This document shows, one piece after another, positions 16,107 to 25,908 of a stretch of 64,000 bases of DNA; the first letter of the stretch is position 1; each line of letters opens with the position of its first letter. The stretch lies in NCBI RefSeq assembly GCF_047238125.1, contig NZ_JBDFMH010000001.1, forward strand, positions 992,001-1,056,000, given 5' to 3'. Made by a program: the position numbers and the translations under genes. The notes beneath the pieces were generated by a model, which saw nothing but the letters and a program-made list of their open reading frames with translations, searched no databases and was not told where the DNA came from. Source of the DNA: JBDFMH01 sp047238125. GTDB lineage: Bacteria > Pseudomonadota > Alphaproteobacteria > Sphingomonadales > Sphingomonadaceae.

Positions 16107-17621
16107 TCACTGCGCCAGCGTCCGATCGACCAGCGCATCGATCGGACCCAGATCGGCCAGGAATGCATCGATCGCGGGTCGCGCCGGGCGACCGGGGCGA
16201 TCCTCGGCTGAGACGAACACCGCCGCCGCGCGCTGCGGCCCGCCGATCAGTCGGGCCTTCATCGTCTGGATCTTGACCGCGAGATCGCTGCCGGTGGTGA
16301 CATCGCCGACCCGGTAGAAGCTGGCGACTTCGCGCACAAGCTTGCCGGGGCCGGTGATGCGCTGGCTGCGGCCACCTGCGGGGGCGGTGGTATCGGCCGC
16401 CCAGCCCCAGCTGCTGTTCTCGCCGATCGCGCCTTGGCCGAAGCCGACCAGCTCACGCCCTTCGGACTGGCGCGCAAATACGATGATCGCCAGATCGACT
16501 TTTTGCCCGGCGGCATCGCGATAGCGGCCGAACAGGCTGTGGTCGGGCGCGGTATAGACCGGCCGCCACCAGGCCCCCGTGATCGGCGCGCGCTGCCAGC
16601 CTGCCACTGTCGGCAGCGCGATCCGCGCTGGCAGCGGGCTCGCTTGCGCGGCGACAGCGGCCGACCATGCGACCGGAGCCGCGATGATCGCCGCCGCCGC
16701 CAGCCCGACGCGAATGGGATCGCGCGCGCGTCCGGTTGGTAGAGTCACGGGATCGAACCAGGCATCGCCCGGCCGCCGATCGAAGAAACGCCAGCCGATC
16801 GCGGTGACGACCGCCATCACAATCGCGAAGAAGAACCAGCCATAGACGATGTGGTCGAACCCGGTCGCCGTCTCTACGCTGGTCAGGTGCGCGACCTGGA
16901 TCGTCGCCCAGGCGCGCAGGCCGTTGGCCAGCACCGGTGCTGCCAGCGCCAGTGCCATGAAGCCGATCCGCCGCGGCCAGCTGGTGAAGCAGACATTGGC
17001 GACCAGCGCGCCATAAGCCGCCATCGCGATCAGAAAGCTGACGCCCGAACAGGCTTCCGCCACTTCGAACCAGCCATTGGGGATGGTGATGAACACGCCA
17101 TCGATCGTGGCGGGCACCCCCGTCAGATGCAGCAGCGCCATCACCATATGCGCCGTCAGCGTCTGCAGCGGCGGCACCAGCTGGTCGCCGGCCGGCACCA
17201 GGAAGACGGCATAGCCCAGCGGAAAGGCCAGCGCGCGCGTCACCGCCGGCCCGGTCATCGCTACTACCGATCCGGCCAGCATCAGCACCAGCCCGGCGTG
17301 CCGCGCCAGCGCGACCCCCGCCGCCTGCCCCAGCAGCCAGCCGCCCGCGCCGGCCGCCACCACCAGCAGCCCAGGCGACCAACCGATCGGCGTCAGCCGC
17401 GCCAGCCCCGTCCGGCGCTGCCATATGCTCCAACCGATGATCGGCGGAATCAGCAGGCAATGGCCGAAGGTGGAACTGGTCCACCAGATCGTCACGATAT
17501 CCGCCACGTCGCGCGCGCAGAGCAGCAGCGCGAGCAGCCACAGCGCGCCGATCCGGCCGATCGCGGCCGTCCAGCCGCTGCCGCGATCGATCGCCGGCGC
17601 GGCCAGCGCGGCGGCCGTCAC
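16107..17621 (-). CDS. xrtA: Exosortase A with EpsI-like C-terminal domain
   Basis: Integral membrane cysteine protease/transpeptidase family that processes PEP-CTERM proteins, genetically tied to exopolysaccharide loci. 504 residues from a GTG in a GTGA overlap with the glycosyltransferase stop. About eight membrane segments fill residues 20-320. The exosortase catalytic triad is visible: Cys191 in AEACSGVSF, Arg236 in ANGLRAW and His257 in GFDHIVYGWFFF. After about residue 320 follows a periplasmic EpsI-type domain (GWQRAPITG...YRDAAGQKVDL...FYRVGD). The fused XrtA-EpsI architecture is common for exosortase A. No PEP-CTERM substrate is encoded in the window. Confidence 0.93.
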   Translation of the reverse strand: MTAAALAAPAIDRGSGWTAAIGRIGALWLLALLLCARDVADIVTIWWTSSTFGHCLLIPPIIGWSIWQRRTGLARLTPIGWSPGLLVVAAGAGGWLLGQAAGVALARHAGLVLMLAGSVVAMTGPAVTRALAFPLGYAVFLVPAGDQLVPPLQTLTAHMVMALLHLTGVPATIDGVFITIPNGWFEVAEACSGVSFLIAMAAYGALVANVCFTSWPRRIGFMALALAAPVLANGLRAWATIQVAHLTSVETATGFDHIVYGWFFFAIVMAVVTAIGWRFFDRRPGDAWFDPVTLPTGRARDPIRVGLAAAAIIAAPVAWSAAVAAQASPLPARIALPTVAGWQRAPITGAWWRPVYTAPDHSLFGRYRDAAGQKVDLAIIVFARQSEGRELVGFGQGAIGENSSWGWAADTTAPAGGRSQRITGPGKLVREVASFYRVGDVTTGSDLAVKIQTMKARLIGGPQRAAAVFVSAEDRPGRPARPAIDAFLADLGPIDALVDRTLAQ

Positions 17622-18829
17622 GCCGCCGCGCCGATCGCCGCCGGTTCGCGCCCGATCAGCGCCGGCAGCCCGGCAAGCCGTGCATCCCAACCATAGCGCG
17701 CCACCATCCGGGCCCGCGCCGCCCGGCCGATCGCGGTTGCGCGATCGGGATCGCTGAGCAGACCGACGATCGCGGGTGCCATCCTCTCCAGCGGGCAGAC
17801 GATCAGGTCGCGCCCGTCGAGCGCGTCGATGCCCTCGTGCGCGGCCGGGCTGGCGACCACCGGCCGCGCCATCGCCATCGCTTCGAGCACCTTGTTCTGG
17901 ATGCCGCGCGCCGTCAGCAGTGGGGCGACCACCGCCGCCGCATGCGCCAGCCACGGCCGCATGTCGGGCACCGCCCCCGTTACCACCACGCCCGGCAGAT
18001 CGGCCAGCCGCTGCACCGAGCGGGTCGGCGCGCGCCCGGCGATCACGAAGCGGACATCGGGCCGCGCGGTGCGGATCAGCGCGAACGGACCGCACGCGAA
18101 CGCCTCGACCGCCTCGATATTGGGGGCGTAATCCATCTGCCCGGTGAATAGCAGGAAGGGCGTATCGATCGGCGGCTTGGGCCATAGCTGCGCAGGATCG
18201 AATCCGGCCAGATCGATGCCATTCTCGATCGGCTCGATCCGCACGCCCGGTGCGCCGGCGCGGAACAGCGCTGCCTCCGCCTCGCTTACGAACAGGCTGG
18301 TATCCGCCTGCGCCGCTACGGCCCGTTCGAACCGCGCCAGCAGCCGCGCCTCGCGCGCGTGGATCCAGCGCATCGGCGCCTTCGCATCAGCCGCATAGGC
18401 CGCGAACTTCGCCGAATCGACATCGACGAAATCCATGATGAACCGCCGCCCCCCCAGATCACGCGGCACATAGGTCGCCATCTGGCCCGAGAACACGAAC
18501 AGCGTGTCGATCGGCCGCTCTATGAGCAGCCGGTCCACAGCGGCCCGGATCGCGTCATCGTCGAACATCGCCACCGATACCGGTTGTCCCTTGGCGAGCG
18601 CGGCAAGACCGCCCTCCAGCCGGCCGCGCGTGCGGACCACCGTCGCCAGGCTCGCCACCATCGGCCGCAGCCCTTCGGCCGCTGCAGCATCGTCGTCATC
18701 GTCGGCGAATGCGACCACATGCACCGGCGCCAGCGCCGCCAGCGCCTTCACCAGATGATAGGATCGGATGCGGTCGCCGCGGTCGGGCGGATAGGGCGCG
18801 CGGTGCGCCAGGAAAAGAATCTCGCCCAT
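17618..18829 (-). CDS. XrtA-locus glycosyltransferase (GT4-like)
   Basis: 403 residues, a retaining GT-B glycosyltransferase of the group found in exosortase A/PEP-CTERM sugar loci. The N-terminal half opens MGEILFLAHRAPYPPDRGDR. The C-terminal half has the donor-site features LLFTGQMDYAPNIEAV, a VVAPL...ARGIQNKVLEAMAM stretch and VASPAAHEGI. It should add a sugar to a lipid-linked intermediate at the inner membrane face. Start at 18829 overlaps the FemAB stop by 4 nt (ATGA); its own stop overlaps the xrtA GTG. Donor and acceptor sugars are unknown. Confidence 0.9.
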   Translation of the reverse strand: MGEILFLAHRAPYPPDRGDRIRSYHLVKALAALAPVHVVAFADDDDDAAAAEGLRPMVASLATVVRTRGRLEGGLAALAKGQPVSVAMFDDDAIRAAVDRLLIERPIDTLFVFSGQMATYVPRDLGGRRFIMDFVDVDSAKFAAYAADAKAPMRWIHAREARLLARFERAVAAQADTSLFVSEAEAALFRAGAPGVRIEPIENGIDLAGFDPAQLWPKPPIDTPFLLFTGQMDYAPNIEAVEAFACGPFALIRTARPDVRFVIAGRAPTRSVQRLADLPGVVVTGAVPDMRPWLAHAAAVVAPLLTARGIQNKVLEAMAMARPVVASPAAHEGIDALDGRDLIVCPLERMAPAIVGLLSDPDRATAIGRAARARMVARYGWDARLAGLPALIGREPAAIGAAA

Positions 18830-19896
18830 CAGCCGAGCCCACGCGCGATCAGCGGGCCGATCCGGTTCGCGACCGCCAGCGGCAGCCGCCGCCACGCGGC
18901 GACCTTCGCGCTATATTTCGGGTCGAGGGGGTTGATCCTGCGCGGCTCCCGGCCGCCCGCGGCACGCGCCGCATAGGCAAGCGGCACGCCTCCAAACCCC
19001 CAGTTCCGCTTGAACGCCGCTGCGCCCGTGCCCGTCTTCGACCGACCGAAGTCGAAGCGCGTGCAGCCGCGCGCACGGGCATGGCGCATCAACGCGAAAT
19101 ACATCAGGTCGTTGGCGCGCCATGTCCGCGCCCCGGCGGTGCCGCCGCCCCAATAGGGATAGACGGTACCGCGGAAATAGAGGCTGAGCACGCTCGCCAG
19201 CGGCACGCCCTCCCTCGCCACGGTAAGGATGTCGGCATCCGCGCCGAACCGGTCCAGCACGCGCGCGAACAGCGTTGGCGGAAACACCGGCGTGCCGAGA
19301 TTGTGGACGCTCGCCGCATAGATCGCATGATGATCACGCAGCGCCGCCGCGTCCCGGCCAATCGCGACATCGAGATCGAAACCCAGTGCGCGTCGAACTT
19401 CGGCGCGCTGCTTGCGCGGGATCGCCAGCAATTCCGCCTCGTCGTCCGCCGCCAGCGGCCGCGCAAAGCCGAGATAGCTGGTGTCGTCGCGCGCCCAGCC
19501 CGCGGGCAGCGCGCCGCCGCGCAACTCAAGCGTGGGACAGCTCAGCGTTTCCGCCAGCGCCCAGCCCGCCTCCGCCAGCGGTTCGACCAGCAGTGGATCG
19601 TCCGCCAGCACCCCACCGCCGACCGCGAAGCCGGTGGAAACCAGCGCGCGGCCGAACAACGGGCTGTGGACTTCGGTCAACGGCAGCAGGCCGACGATCG
19701 CGCCGCCACGTTCGGCGGTCAGGCAGTGCGCGTGCTGTCCGCAGCCCTCCGCCACGCCCAGCTGCCAGGCAGTCAGGTGGAACGGCGTCGCCCCCGCCGC
19801 GGCGCGCACATAAGCGTCGATCGCGGCGCATTCGGCCGGATCGTTGAGGCGCGCCGCCCGGATCGTGGCGGAGGCCACCGGATGGTCCATCCTCAT
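18829..19896 (-). CDS. XrtA-associated FemAB-like protein
   Basis: 355 residues of the GNAT-fold FemAB type found in exosortase loci. Two halves are seen: an N-terminal domain with TPFHLTAWQLGVAEG, and a C-terminal domain with the family segment YPYWGGGTAGARTWRANDLM and FDFGRSKTGTGAAAFKRNWG near residues 265-305. FemAB relatives use aminoacyl-tRNA to add amino acids. In exosortase loci the acceptor is unknown but is probably the polysaccharide or its precursor. Coupled by ATGA overlaps to the deacetylase upstream and the glycosyltransferase downstream. Confidence 0.9.
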   Translation of the reverse strand: MRMDHPVASATIRAARLNDPAECAAIDAYVRAAAGATPFHLTAWQLGVAEGCGQHAHCLTAERGGAIVGLLPLTEVHSPLFGRALVSTGFAVGGGVLADDPLLVEPLAEAGWALAETLSCPTLELRGGALPAGWARDDTSYLGFARPLAADDEAELLAIPRKQRAEVRRALGFDLDVAIGRDAAALRDHHAIYAASVHNLGTPVFPPTLFARVLDRFGADADILTVAREGVPLASVLSLYFRGTVYPYWGGGTAGARTWRANDLMYFALMRHARARGCTRFDFGRSKTGTGAAAFKRNWGFGGVPLAYAARAAGGREPRRINPLDPKYSAKVAAWRRLPLAVANRIGPLIARGLG

Positions 19897-20786
19897 ATCC
19901 GCGCGGCTTCGATGGCGGCGGCGGCGTCCACCCGCCCCCAGCGCGTCTCCGCCAGCAGCCGTTCGAGCTTGCCCGTCATCGCGCCGAGCCGGCTATAATG
20001 GCGCAGCCGCGATTTCAGCGGTGCGCCTGCCACGCGCGGCTGGCCGGGGTCGATTTCCCATGGATGGAAATAGAATATCGCAGGCCGCCCCTCGGCATTC
20101 ACCTGATCGACCGCCCAGCGCGAGAATCGATACGGCAGCAGCCGGAAGAAGCCGCCGCCACCTGCCGCCAATGTGCGGCCGCCCAGCCGCGCGGTCGTCA
20201 CCGGCAACTCGATCAGCGCCGCATCCGGAATCGGCCGCCAGGCGAAGCGCGGGCTTTGGGCCCAGCCATAATGGTCGTGCCGCACCGGCGCGACGCTGGA
20301 CGAATAGGCATAGCCTTCCTCGGCCAGGATCGCGTGTGCCCAGGGCGTACGTGCATCGATCGAGAAGCTGGGCGCGCGATAGCCGGTGATCGCGACCCCG
20401 CCCGCATCCTCCAGCACCGCACGGGCACGACGGATATCGGCGCGGAACTGATCGGGCGTCATCCGGAACACGCGTGCATGATCCCAGCCATGGCTGGCCA
20501 GTTCGTGCCCGGCATCGACGATCCGGCGGATCAGCGCAGGATGGCGTTCCGCCACCCAGCCCAGCGTGAAGAAGGTGCCCCTAGCACCGGCACGGCCGAA
20601 CAAGTCGATCACTGCATCGGTATTGGCTTCCACCCGACGGATGCAGCCGTCCCAATCGGCCCGATCGATTACATGCTCGAACGCGCCGACCTGAAACCAG
20701 TCCTCGATATCCACCGATAGCGCGTTGACGACCGCCACATCATCCTCCCGCCCGCCCGCGACCGGGGGGCGCCATGCGCGCGTCAT
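19893..20786 (-). CDS. XrtA-associated polysaccharide deacetylase
   Basis: 297-residue NodB-type (carbohydrate esterase 4) deacetylase of the exosortase-locus subgroup. The catalytic/metal Asp pair is in NALSVDIEDWFQVGAFE (near residue 25) and the metal histidines in HELASHGWDHARVF. YRAPSFSI supplies the third motif and YFHPWEIDPGQPR the C-terminal histidine motif. No signal peptide is evident, so it may act on the cytoplasmic side or be exported atypically. The ATG at 20786 overlaps the ATPase stop; a GTG about 17 codons later is an alternative start nearer the conserved domain. Confidence 0.9.
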   Translation of the reverse strand: MTRAWRPPVAGGREDDVAVVNALSVDIEDWFQVGAFEHVIDRADWDGCIRRVEANTDAVIDLFGRAGARGTFFTLGWVAERHPALIRRIVDAGHELASHGWDHARVFRMTPDQFRADIRRARAVLEDAGGVAITGYRAPSFSIDARTPWAHAILAEEGYAYSSSVAPVRHDHYGWAQSPRFAWRPIPDAALIELPVTTARLGGRTLAAGGGGFFRLLPYRFSRWAVDQVNAEGRPAIFYFHPWEIDPGQPRVAGAPLKSRLRHYSRLGAMTGKLERLLAETRWGRVDAAAAIEAARI

Positions 20787-21814
20787 GCCGCGTCGGAGTG
20801 GAGCGCGTCCAGCCGCGGACGGGCATCGTCACCCTCGACCCATTCGACCAGCAGCGACAGCACACGATGCAGCGCGCGTTCCTGCTCGTCGAACCGCGCT
20901 TCCAGCGCCGCCAGCCGGCGGGCCAATGCCGGATCGGCGGCGACGGGGGCGGCCGGCGCGAACAGCGCTTCGGATCGGCTTGCCGGTTCCGGCTGATCGG
21001 CCGGGGCGGTGTCGAGCTCGGTCGCCGCCGCAGCCACGGTCTGGCCTTCGATCGTGTCAATTCCTTCGACCGCGCCCAGCAGCAGCACGCGCGCGGCCAG
21101 CAGGTTCAGCCGGCGCGGCACGCCGCCCGTCTCGGCATGCAGCGTGGCATAGGCGGCGGCAGTGAAGTGCGGCCGCCCGGTCCAGCCCGCCAGCGTCAGC
21201 CGGTGCTCGACATAGGGGCCGACCTCGGCCGCCCCCATAGGTTCGAGATGATGGGTCGCGATCACACGCTGGCGAAGCTGCTCCAGCCGCGGCGATGCCT
21301 TCACCCGGTCGCGGAACTCGGGCTGGCCCAGCAGGAAGATTTGCAGCAGCGCCTGCCCGCCGGCCTGGAAGTTGGAGAGCATGCGCAGCTCCTCCAGCGT
21401 CTCTTCCGGCAGATTCTGCGCCTCGTCGACGATCAGCAGCACGCGCTTGCCGGCGCGCGCCTCATCCTTCAGGAACCGCTCGATCCGCCCCAGCAACGCG
21501 GCCTTGTTGTCGCTGCCGGGAGAGATGCCGAACGCCTGCGCAGCACAGCGCAGCATGTCGTCCGGTCCGATCTGGGTCGAGACGAGCTTCACGGCCGTCA
21601 GCCGGCTCTTGTCGATCGTGGCCATCAGGTGCGCGACCAGCGTGGTCTTGCCCGCGCCGATATCGCCGGTGATGACGATGAAGCCTTCGCCCTGCGCCAG
21701 GCCATAGCCCAGATAGGCCATCGCCTTGCGGTGGGTTGCGCTGTCGAAATAATAGCGCGGATCGGGCGTCAGCTGGAACGGCTGGTCGGATAGCCCGTAA
21801 TGGTCGGCGTACAT
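20783..21814 (-). CDS. XrtA-associated ExeA-like ATPase
   Basis: 343-residue AAA ATPase related to the general-secretion ATPase ExeA and typical of exosortase A loci. It begins MYADHYGLSDQPFQLTPDPRY. Walker A is GDIGAGKTTL (about residues 44-53) and Walker B VLLIVDEAQNLP, followed by the ELRMLSNFQ helix. The last third is a low-complexity Ala/Pro linker and a short coiled segment ending near HSDAA, without the peptidoglycan-binding domain of ExeA. It probably powers or gates a step of polysaccharide secretion; the partner is unknown. 13 nt upstream lies the outer-membrane protein gene. Confidence 0.92.
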   Translation of the reverse strand: MYADHYGLSDQPFQLTPDPRYYFDSATHRKAMAYLGYGLAQGEGFIVITGDIGAGKTTLVAHLMATIDKSRLTAVKLVSTQIGPDDMLRCAAQAFGISPGSDNKAALLGRIERFLKDEARAGKRVLLIVDEAQNLPEETLEELRMLSNFQAGGQALLQIFLLGQPEFRDRVKASPRLEQLRQRVIATHHLEPMGAAEVGPYVEHRLTLAGWTGRPHFTAAAYATLHAETGGVPRRLNLLAARVLLLGAVEGIDTIEGQTVAAAATELDTAPADQPEPASRSEALFAPAAPVAADPALARRLAALEARFDEQERALHRVLSLLVEWVEGDDARPRLDALHSDAA

Positions 21815-21827
21815 CGCGGCCTCCAAA

Positions 21828-23444
21828 TCAGAACTGGTATCGCATGCCGAGCAGCAGCTGGCCCGAAAGATCGCTTTCGAAGCCTTCCTGATCGAATGCG
21901 TAGAGGCCAACGGTAGCATTGCCGGTCAGCCGGTCGGTGAAATTGTGGAACAGCGCGCTGGTGGCGCCCGCGCTCGTCACGTCGGCGGCACCCGGGATGC
22001 CCGGATCGTAGAAATCGACATAGACCGCATTCTCAAGGCTGGTGCGCGGCGCCAGCTGGCGAGCAAGCGTGCCCTGCAGCGTGATGCTGCTGTCCTTCAC
22101 GCCATCCTGTGCGAAGATCGTCTGGAACAGCGGTGACAGATAGCGCCGCTCGGCATAGCCGCCGCCGATGCCCACTTCCCAGCCATGAAGCCGTGCCGAA
22201 TAGAGCGCCGTCACGCCGCGGCTGCGATAATTGGCGGTGGTGACGGATTGGAAGCTGTCGTTGAAACAGCCGCCGGTGCCGCCCGCGCCGGGGTTCGTTC
22301 CGAACACGCAACCGCCGAACCGATTGGTCAGGCCGTTGCGCGGCACGTTGAAGCTGGCCGGAAGCCCGGAAAGATTGCGGTTCAGCGATCGGCCGAAACT
22401 GTCGACCGCGTTGTAGACCGTGATGTTCAGCGCGCTCTGCGGCCCCGTCTGCCAGCTCAGCAGCCCGGTGACCGCGGTCGCGCCGTAGCGCTTGCCGACG
22501 CGGGCTTCCAGGGTGGTGCGGCGGTTGGGCTTCCAGATCACGCCCGCGTCGTAGATCAGCCCATTCTCGTCATAGGCCAGCAGCCGCGGCGAGGTCGGAT
22601 CCGTTACGAAGCCGCCATTGCCGTTCAGCACGGGAAAGCCATCCGTCCCCAGCAGCGGCGCACGCTGGCTGCTCTCGAGATCCTCGTAACCGACGCCCGC
22701 GGTCAGCGCGAGCGTGTAGGAGACCGGCACCGTCACGTCGCCGCGCACGAACAGCGCCTCGTAGCGCTGGTCGAGCTGACTGGCATCCTCGCGCTCGTAA
22801 CCCGTCGCCACGCTCCACCCGAACGGCAGGATGCCGGTCTCCATGCCGATGCTGGCATAGGCGGTATGGCTGGTCGAATCATCGTAGCGGTCGAGCGGGC
22901 GCTGGCCCGGCGGCAGATCCACGCCGAGGCCGTCGCGCACCTTCACATAGCCTAGCCGATAGCCGGCCGCCCAGTTCATCTGGCCGATCTCGCCGCGCAG
23001 GTTCGGACCAGCATAGGCAGCGAACACTTCGGAGACGTTGCGATTGTCACCGGTCAGGAACACCGGGGCCCCACCGCGGATGTCGGTGCGTGCGCGCGTC
23101 GCCAGTGCACCAGCCTCGATCGTCAGCAGATCGGGCACTGCAGTGTAGTTCAGCCGCGCCAGCCCGCTGTGGATCTCGTCGTCGGCAAGATTGTCGTTCC
23201 AGGCGAAGCGCCGTTCGTAGCGATAGCTTACCGTCGTCTCGATCCGCTGGGTGCGAATGCCGGCATCGACGCCTGCCGCGACTGCGGTATAGGTCAGCAC
23301 GTCGCCGCCATTCTTCAGATCGGCATCCAGCACCTGCTGGACCTCGATATAGGGCTGCACGCCCGATACGGTGCGGGCATCGGCCGAGATGCCGGCCAGC
23401 GCGCCGACCAGCAGGGTCGATGCGATCGGAAGCGCGATCCGCAT
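21828..23444 (-). CDS. XrtA-associated outer-membrane beta-barrel protein
   Basis: 538 residues with a signal peptide (MRIALPIASTLLVGALAGISADA) and a body of alternating beta-strand patterns ending in an aromatic C-terminus (LLLGMRYQF), a classic outer-membrane insertion signal. Placement beside the autokinase and ATPase matches the PEP-CTERM-associated outer-membrane protein family (TIGR03016 type), a candidate pore or partner of the exporter. The ATG at 23444 shares its A with the kinase stop (TGATG); a GTG one codon earlier is an alternative start. Four cysteines lie in a GGCVFGTNPGAGGTGGCF loop region. Confidence 0.88.
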   Translation of the reverse strand: MRIALPIASTLLVGALAGISADARTVSGVQPYIEVQQVLDADLKNGGDVLTYTAVAAGVDAGIRTQRIETTVSYRYERRFAWNDNLADDEIHSGLARLNYTAVPDLLTIEAGALATRARTDIRGGAPVFLTGDNRNVSEVFAAYAGPNLRGEIGQMNWAAGYRLGYVKVRDGLGVDLPPGQRPLDRYDDSTSHTAYASIGMETGILPFGWSVATGYEREDASQLDQRYEALFVRGDVTVPVSYTLALTAGVGYEDLESSQRAPLLGTDGFPVLNGNGGFVTDPTSPRLLAYDENGLIYDAGVIWKPNRRTTLEARVGKRYGATAVTGLLSWQTGPQSALNITVYNAVDSFGRSLNRNLSGLPASFNVPRNGLTNRFGGCVFGTNPGAGGTGGCFNDSFQSVTTANYRSRGVTALYSARLHGWEVGIGGGYAERRYLSPLFQTIFAQDGVKDSSITLQGTLARQLAPRTSLENAVYVDFYDPGIPGAADVTSAGATSALFHNFTDRLTGNATVGLYAFDQEGFESDLSGQLLLGMRYQF

Positions 23445-24340
23445 CACGCGTCCCCCTGTCCATAATATCCGAAGCGGCTGCCGCCCGAAGGCAGGCTGAC
23501 GGCGTTGAGCAGCAGCCGGATCGTCTCGCAGCCGGCGAGCATCGCGACGGCATCGCGCAGGTCCGCCTCCGACGTTCGGTCGGCGCGCGCGACCAGCACG
23601 ACCTGGCCGACATGATGCGCCAGCTCGGACGCGGGCGACGCCGCCAGCGCGGGCGAGCTATCGAACACGATGATCCGGTGCGGCGCATGAGCCACCAGCC
23701 GTTCCAGCACCGCACGGGTGCGGGCCGATGCGATCCGCTCGGTCACGTCATGCCCGGCACGGCCGGCGGGCAGCACCGAGAGATTGCCGACATCGGTGCG
23801 GATGATGCACGCCTCGGCATCCAGTTCGGGATCGGCGATCGCATCGATCAGCCCGGGGCCGGCATCCAGCCCCAGCGTCGACAGGATCGAAGGCTTGGCA
23901 AAATCGGCGTCGACCAGCAGCACTTCATGATCGCGCTCGGATGCCAGCGACAAGGCCAGGTTCACCGCGCAGAATGTCTTGCCGTCACCGGGTTGCGCGG
24001 ACGCCACCAGGATCATGCGATCACGCGGGGCAGCGCCCCCAGCGGTCGCGGCGTGCAGCAGCTGCCGCTTGACGATGCGGAACTCCTCGGCCAGCGCGCC
24101 GACCGGGCTGTCCGGCAGGATAAAGCCCGCCTCGCGCAGCGCATCGCTGTCGATGGTGCCGGTGCGGCCTTCCCAATGGGTGCCCTGCGCTTCGTCCGCG
24201 AACTCGATCGGATCGGGCGAGAAGGCAGCGACCCGCTTCGGATCGGGCTCGATCGCGATCGGCGCGCGCGCGCGCATCGCCGCCTCGAAGTCGAAGACCT
24301 CGGCGGCACGCTCGATCAGGGAGCGGGCGGGGCTCGTCAT
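23444..24340 (-). CDS. XrtA-associated tyrosine autokinase (BY-kinase)
   Basis: 298-residue cytoplasmic bacterial tyrosine kinase of the exosortase-locus family. A 100-residue lead precedes the P-loop VASAQPGDGKTFCAVNLA (about residues 122-139). Walker A' is EVLLVDADFAKPS and Walker B IIVFDSSPALA. The C-terminal tyrosine cluster is small, with only FGYYGQGDA. By analogy with Wzc/CapB it should control chain length with the neighbouring membrane chain-length determinant, 10 nt upstream, by cyclic autophosphorylation. Confidence 0.92.
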   Translation of the reverse strand: MTSPARSLIERAAEVFDFEAAMRARAPIAIEPDPKRVAAFSPDPIEFADEAQGTHWEGRTGTIDSDALREAGFILPDSPVGALAEEFRIVKRQLLHAATAGGAAPRDRMILVASAQPGDGKTFCAVNLALSLASERDHEVLLVDADFAKPSILSTLGLDAGPGLIDAIADPELDAEACIIRTDVGNLSVLPAGRAGHDVTERIASARTRAVLERLVAHAPHRIIVFDSSPALAASPASELAHHVGQVVLVARADRTSEADLRDAVAMLAGCETIRLLLNAVSLPSGGSRFGYYGQGDA

Positions 24341-24350
24341 GGCAGGCTCC

Positions 24351-25892
24351 TCATGCGACCAGCCCGCGCTGGACGAATTCGATCAGCAGCAGCAGGCCGA
24401 GCGCGCCGGGCAGTGCGCCGGCGGCCATCGCGAACTGGCGCAACCGCTGGGCGCGCAGGGCGCGGACCGCGGGGGTCGCAATCTCGCCGATCCCGCCCAG
24501 CACCGGCAGCCCGGTCGCCTTGGCCAGCCGTTCCGCGGTCGGATAGGTGGTGCGGAGCTGGCCGATGGCAAAAGCCGCGCCGATCCCGCCGCCCAATGCG
24601 ACCACCAGCACCGCGAACAGCAGCAGCGGGCGATTGGGCGCCACCGGCAGCCGCGGCTGCGACGGCGGATCGATCACGCGGAATTTAACCGCATCGGTCT
24701 TCGACGCGACATCGGACCGCAGCTTCACATCCTCGCGATCGGCGAGCAGCTTGTCATACTGCGCCTTCTTCACGTCATAGTCCTGCTGCAGACGCGCCTG
24801 CTCGGCCGCGACGCCTGGCTCCTCCGCCTGCTTGGCAGCAAAGCTCGCCATGTCGGCACTCAGCTGCGCCTTGCGCGCACCGAGCGCGGCAACGGTTGCC
24901 TGCTTCTCGGCCTGCATCGATCGCATCGTGACATACATCGGGTTGGGCGCGCTCGCGCCGCCGCCGCCGCGCGGTTCGCGTGCAGCACTTCCGCGCAGCC
25001 GTGCGATCTGGGCTCTGGCGGCGATCATGTCGGGGTGCTGGTCGGTCCAGCCCTTGGCGGCCCCGTCGCTGATCTGTCCTTCGAGCGCGGCGATCCGCCC
25101 GCTCGCCCCGCCAACCACACCGCCGCCGCCGCCCGCCACCGGGATGCTGGCAGGCGTGCCCGCCATCTGTCCGTTGACCGCCGCCAGCGCGCCCTGCGCC
25201 GCCATCAGCTGCAATTCGACCTGCGACATCTCGATCCGCGCGCCTTCCATGCGCTGGCTGATCGATCCGATGCCTGGCAGCAGCCCCAGATATTTCTGCT
25301 CGAACGCCACCCGGCGCTGCTCGGCCTCGCGCAGTGCGGCCTCGCGCGTCTTCAGCTCGGCATCCAGGAAGCTCAGCGTCTGGCCTGTCTCGTCGCGATC
25401 ACCCGCGAGATTCTCCTCGACGAACAGGTCGATCAGTTTCTGAACGATCGCGCGCGAAAGCTTGGCGTTCTCGGCATCGGAAAGCCCGCCCGCGCTGACC
25501 TTCGCGCTGACTTCGAAGAAATTGTCGGCCTGCGCCGTCAGCGTGATCGACTTGCGCAACGTCTCGACTGCGCCGGCCACGTCCTGCGGGCTCTGCGCCT
25601 TGAGGCCAAGATCGGTACCACGCACGACCTTTTCCAGGATCACCGACGAGGTGAGCATCTGGCGGACGCGGTCGATGTCCTTCTGCTGGTCCTGTGCGGT
25701 CACGCCGACCTTGCTGGAGAGCAGCGACTGGGTCTGCACGAACACGCGCGCCCGGCTTTCATAGGCGTTGGGGATCAACGAGACGATCAGCCAACCCAGC
25801 AGCGCGATCGCCCAGGCTACCGCCAGCGCGATCCAGCGCCGCCGCCAGACCGCGAAGGCGGCGATGCGCAGTTCCTCGTAGATGCCGTTCAT
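24351..25892 (-). CDS. XrtA-system polysaccharide chain-length determinant (Wzz-like)
   Basis: 513-residue polysaccharide copolymerase. The first membrane helix is at about residues 20-40 (IALAVAWAIALLGWLIVSLI) and the second near 410-430 (LLLFAVLVVALGGGIGAAFA), with an extra hydrophobic stretch close to the C-terminus. Between them lie a Wzz domain and a long periplasmic coiled coil (about 160-390), interrupted by a Gly-rich loop (VAGGGGGVVGGASG). The PPSQPRLPVAPNRP motif precedes the second helix, as in the family. It lacks a cytoplasmic kinase domain, which is supplied by the separate autokinase gene downstream. Confidence 0.93.
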   Translation of the reverse strand: MNGIYEELRIAAFAVWRRRWIALAVAWAIALLGWLIVSLIPNAYESRARVFVQTQSLLSSKVGVTAQDQQKDIDRVRQMLTSSVILEKVVRGTDLGLKAQSPQDVAGAVETLRKSITLTAQADNFFEVSAKVSAGGLSDAENAKLSRAIVQKLIDLFVEENLAGDRDETGQTLSFLDAELKTREAALREAEQRRVAFEQKYLGLLPGIGSISQRMEGARIEMSQVELQLMAAQGALAAVNGQMAGTPASIPVAGGGGGVVGGASGRIAALEGQISDGAAKGWTDQHPDMIAARAQIARLRGSAAREPRGGGGASAPNPMYVTMRSMQAEKQATVAALGARKAQLSADMASFAAKQAEEPGVAAEQARLQQDYDVKKAQYDKLLADREDVKLRSDVASKTDAVKFRVIDPPSQPRLPVAPNRPLLLFAVLVVALGGGIGAAFAIGQLRTTYPTAERLAKATGLPVLGGIGEIATPAVRALRAQRLRQFAMAAGALPGALGLLLLIEFVQRGLVA

Positions 25893-25908
25893 CCGCCCGG
25901 GCTTCCAA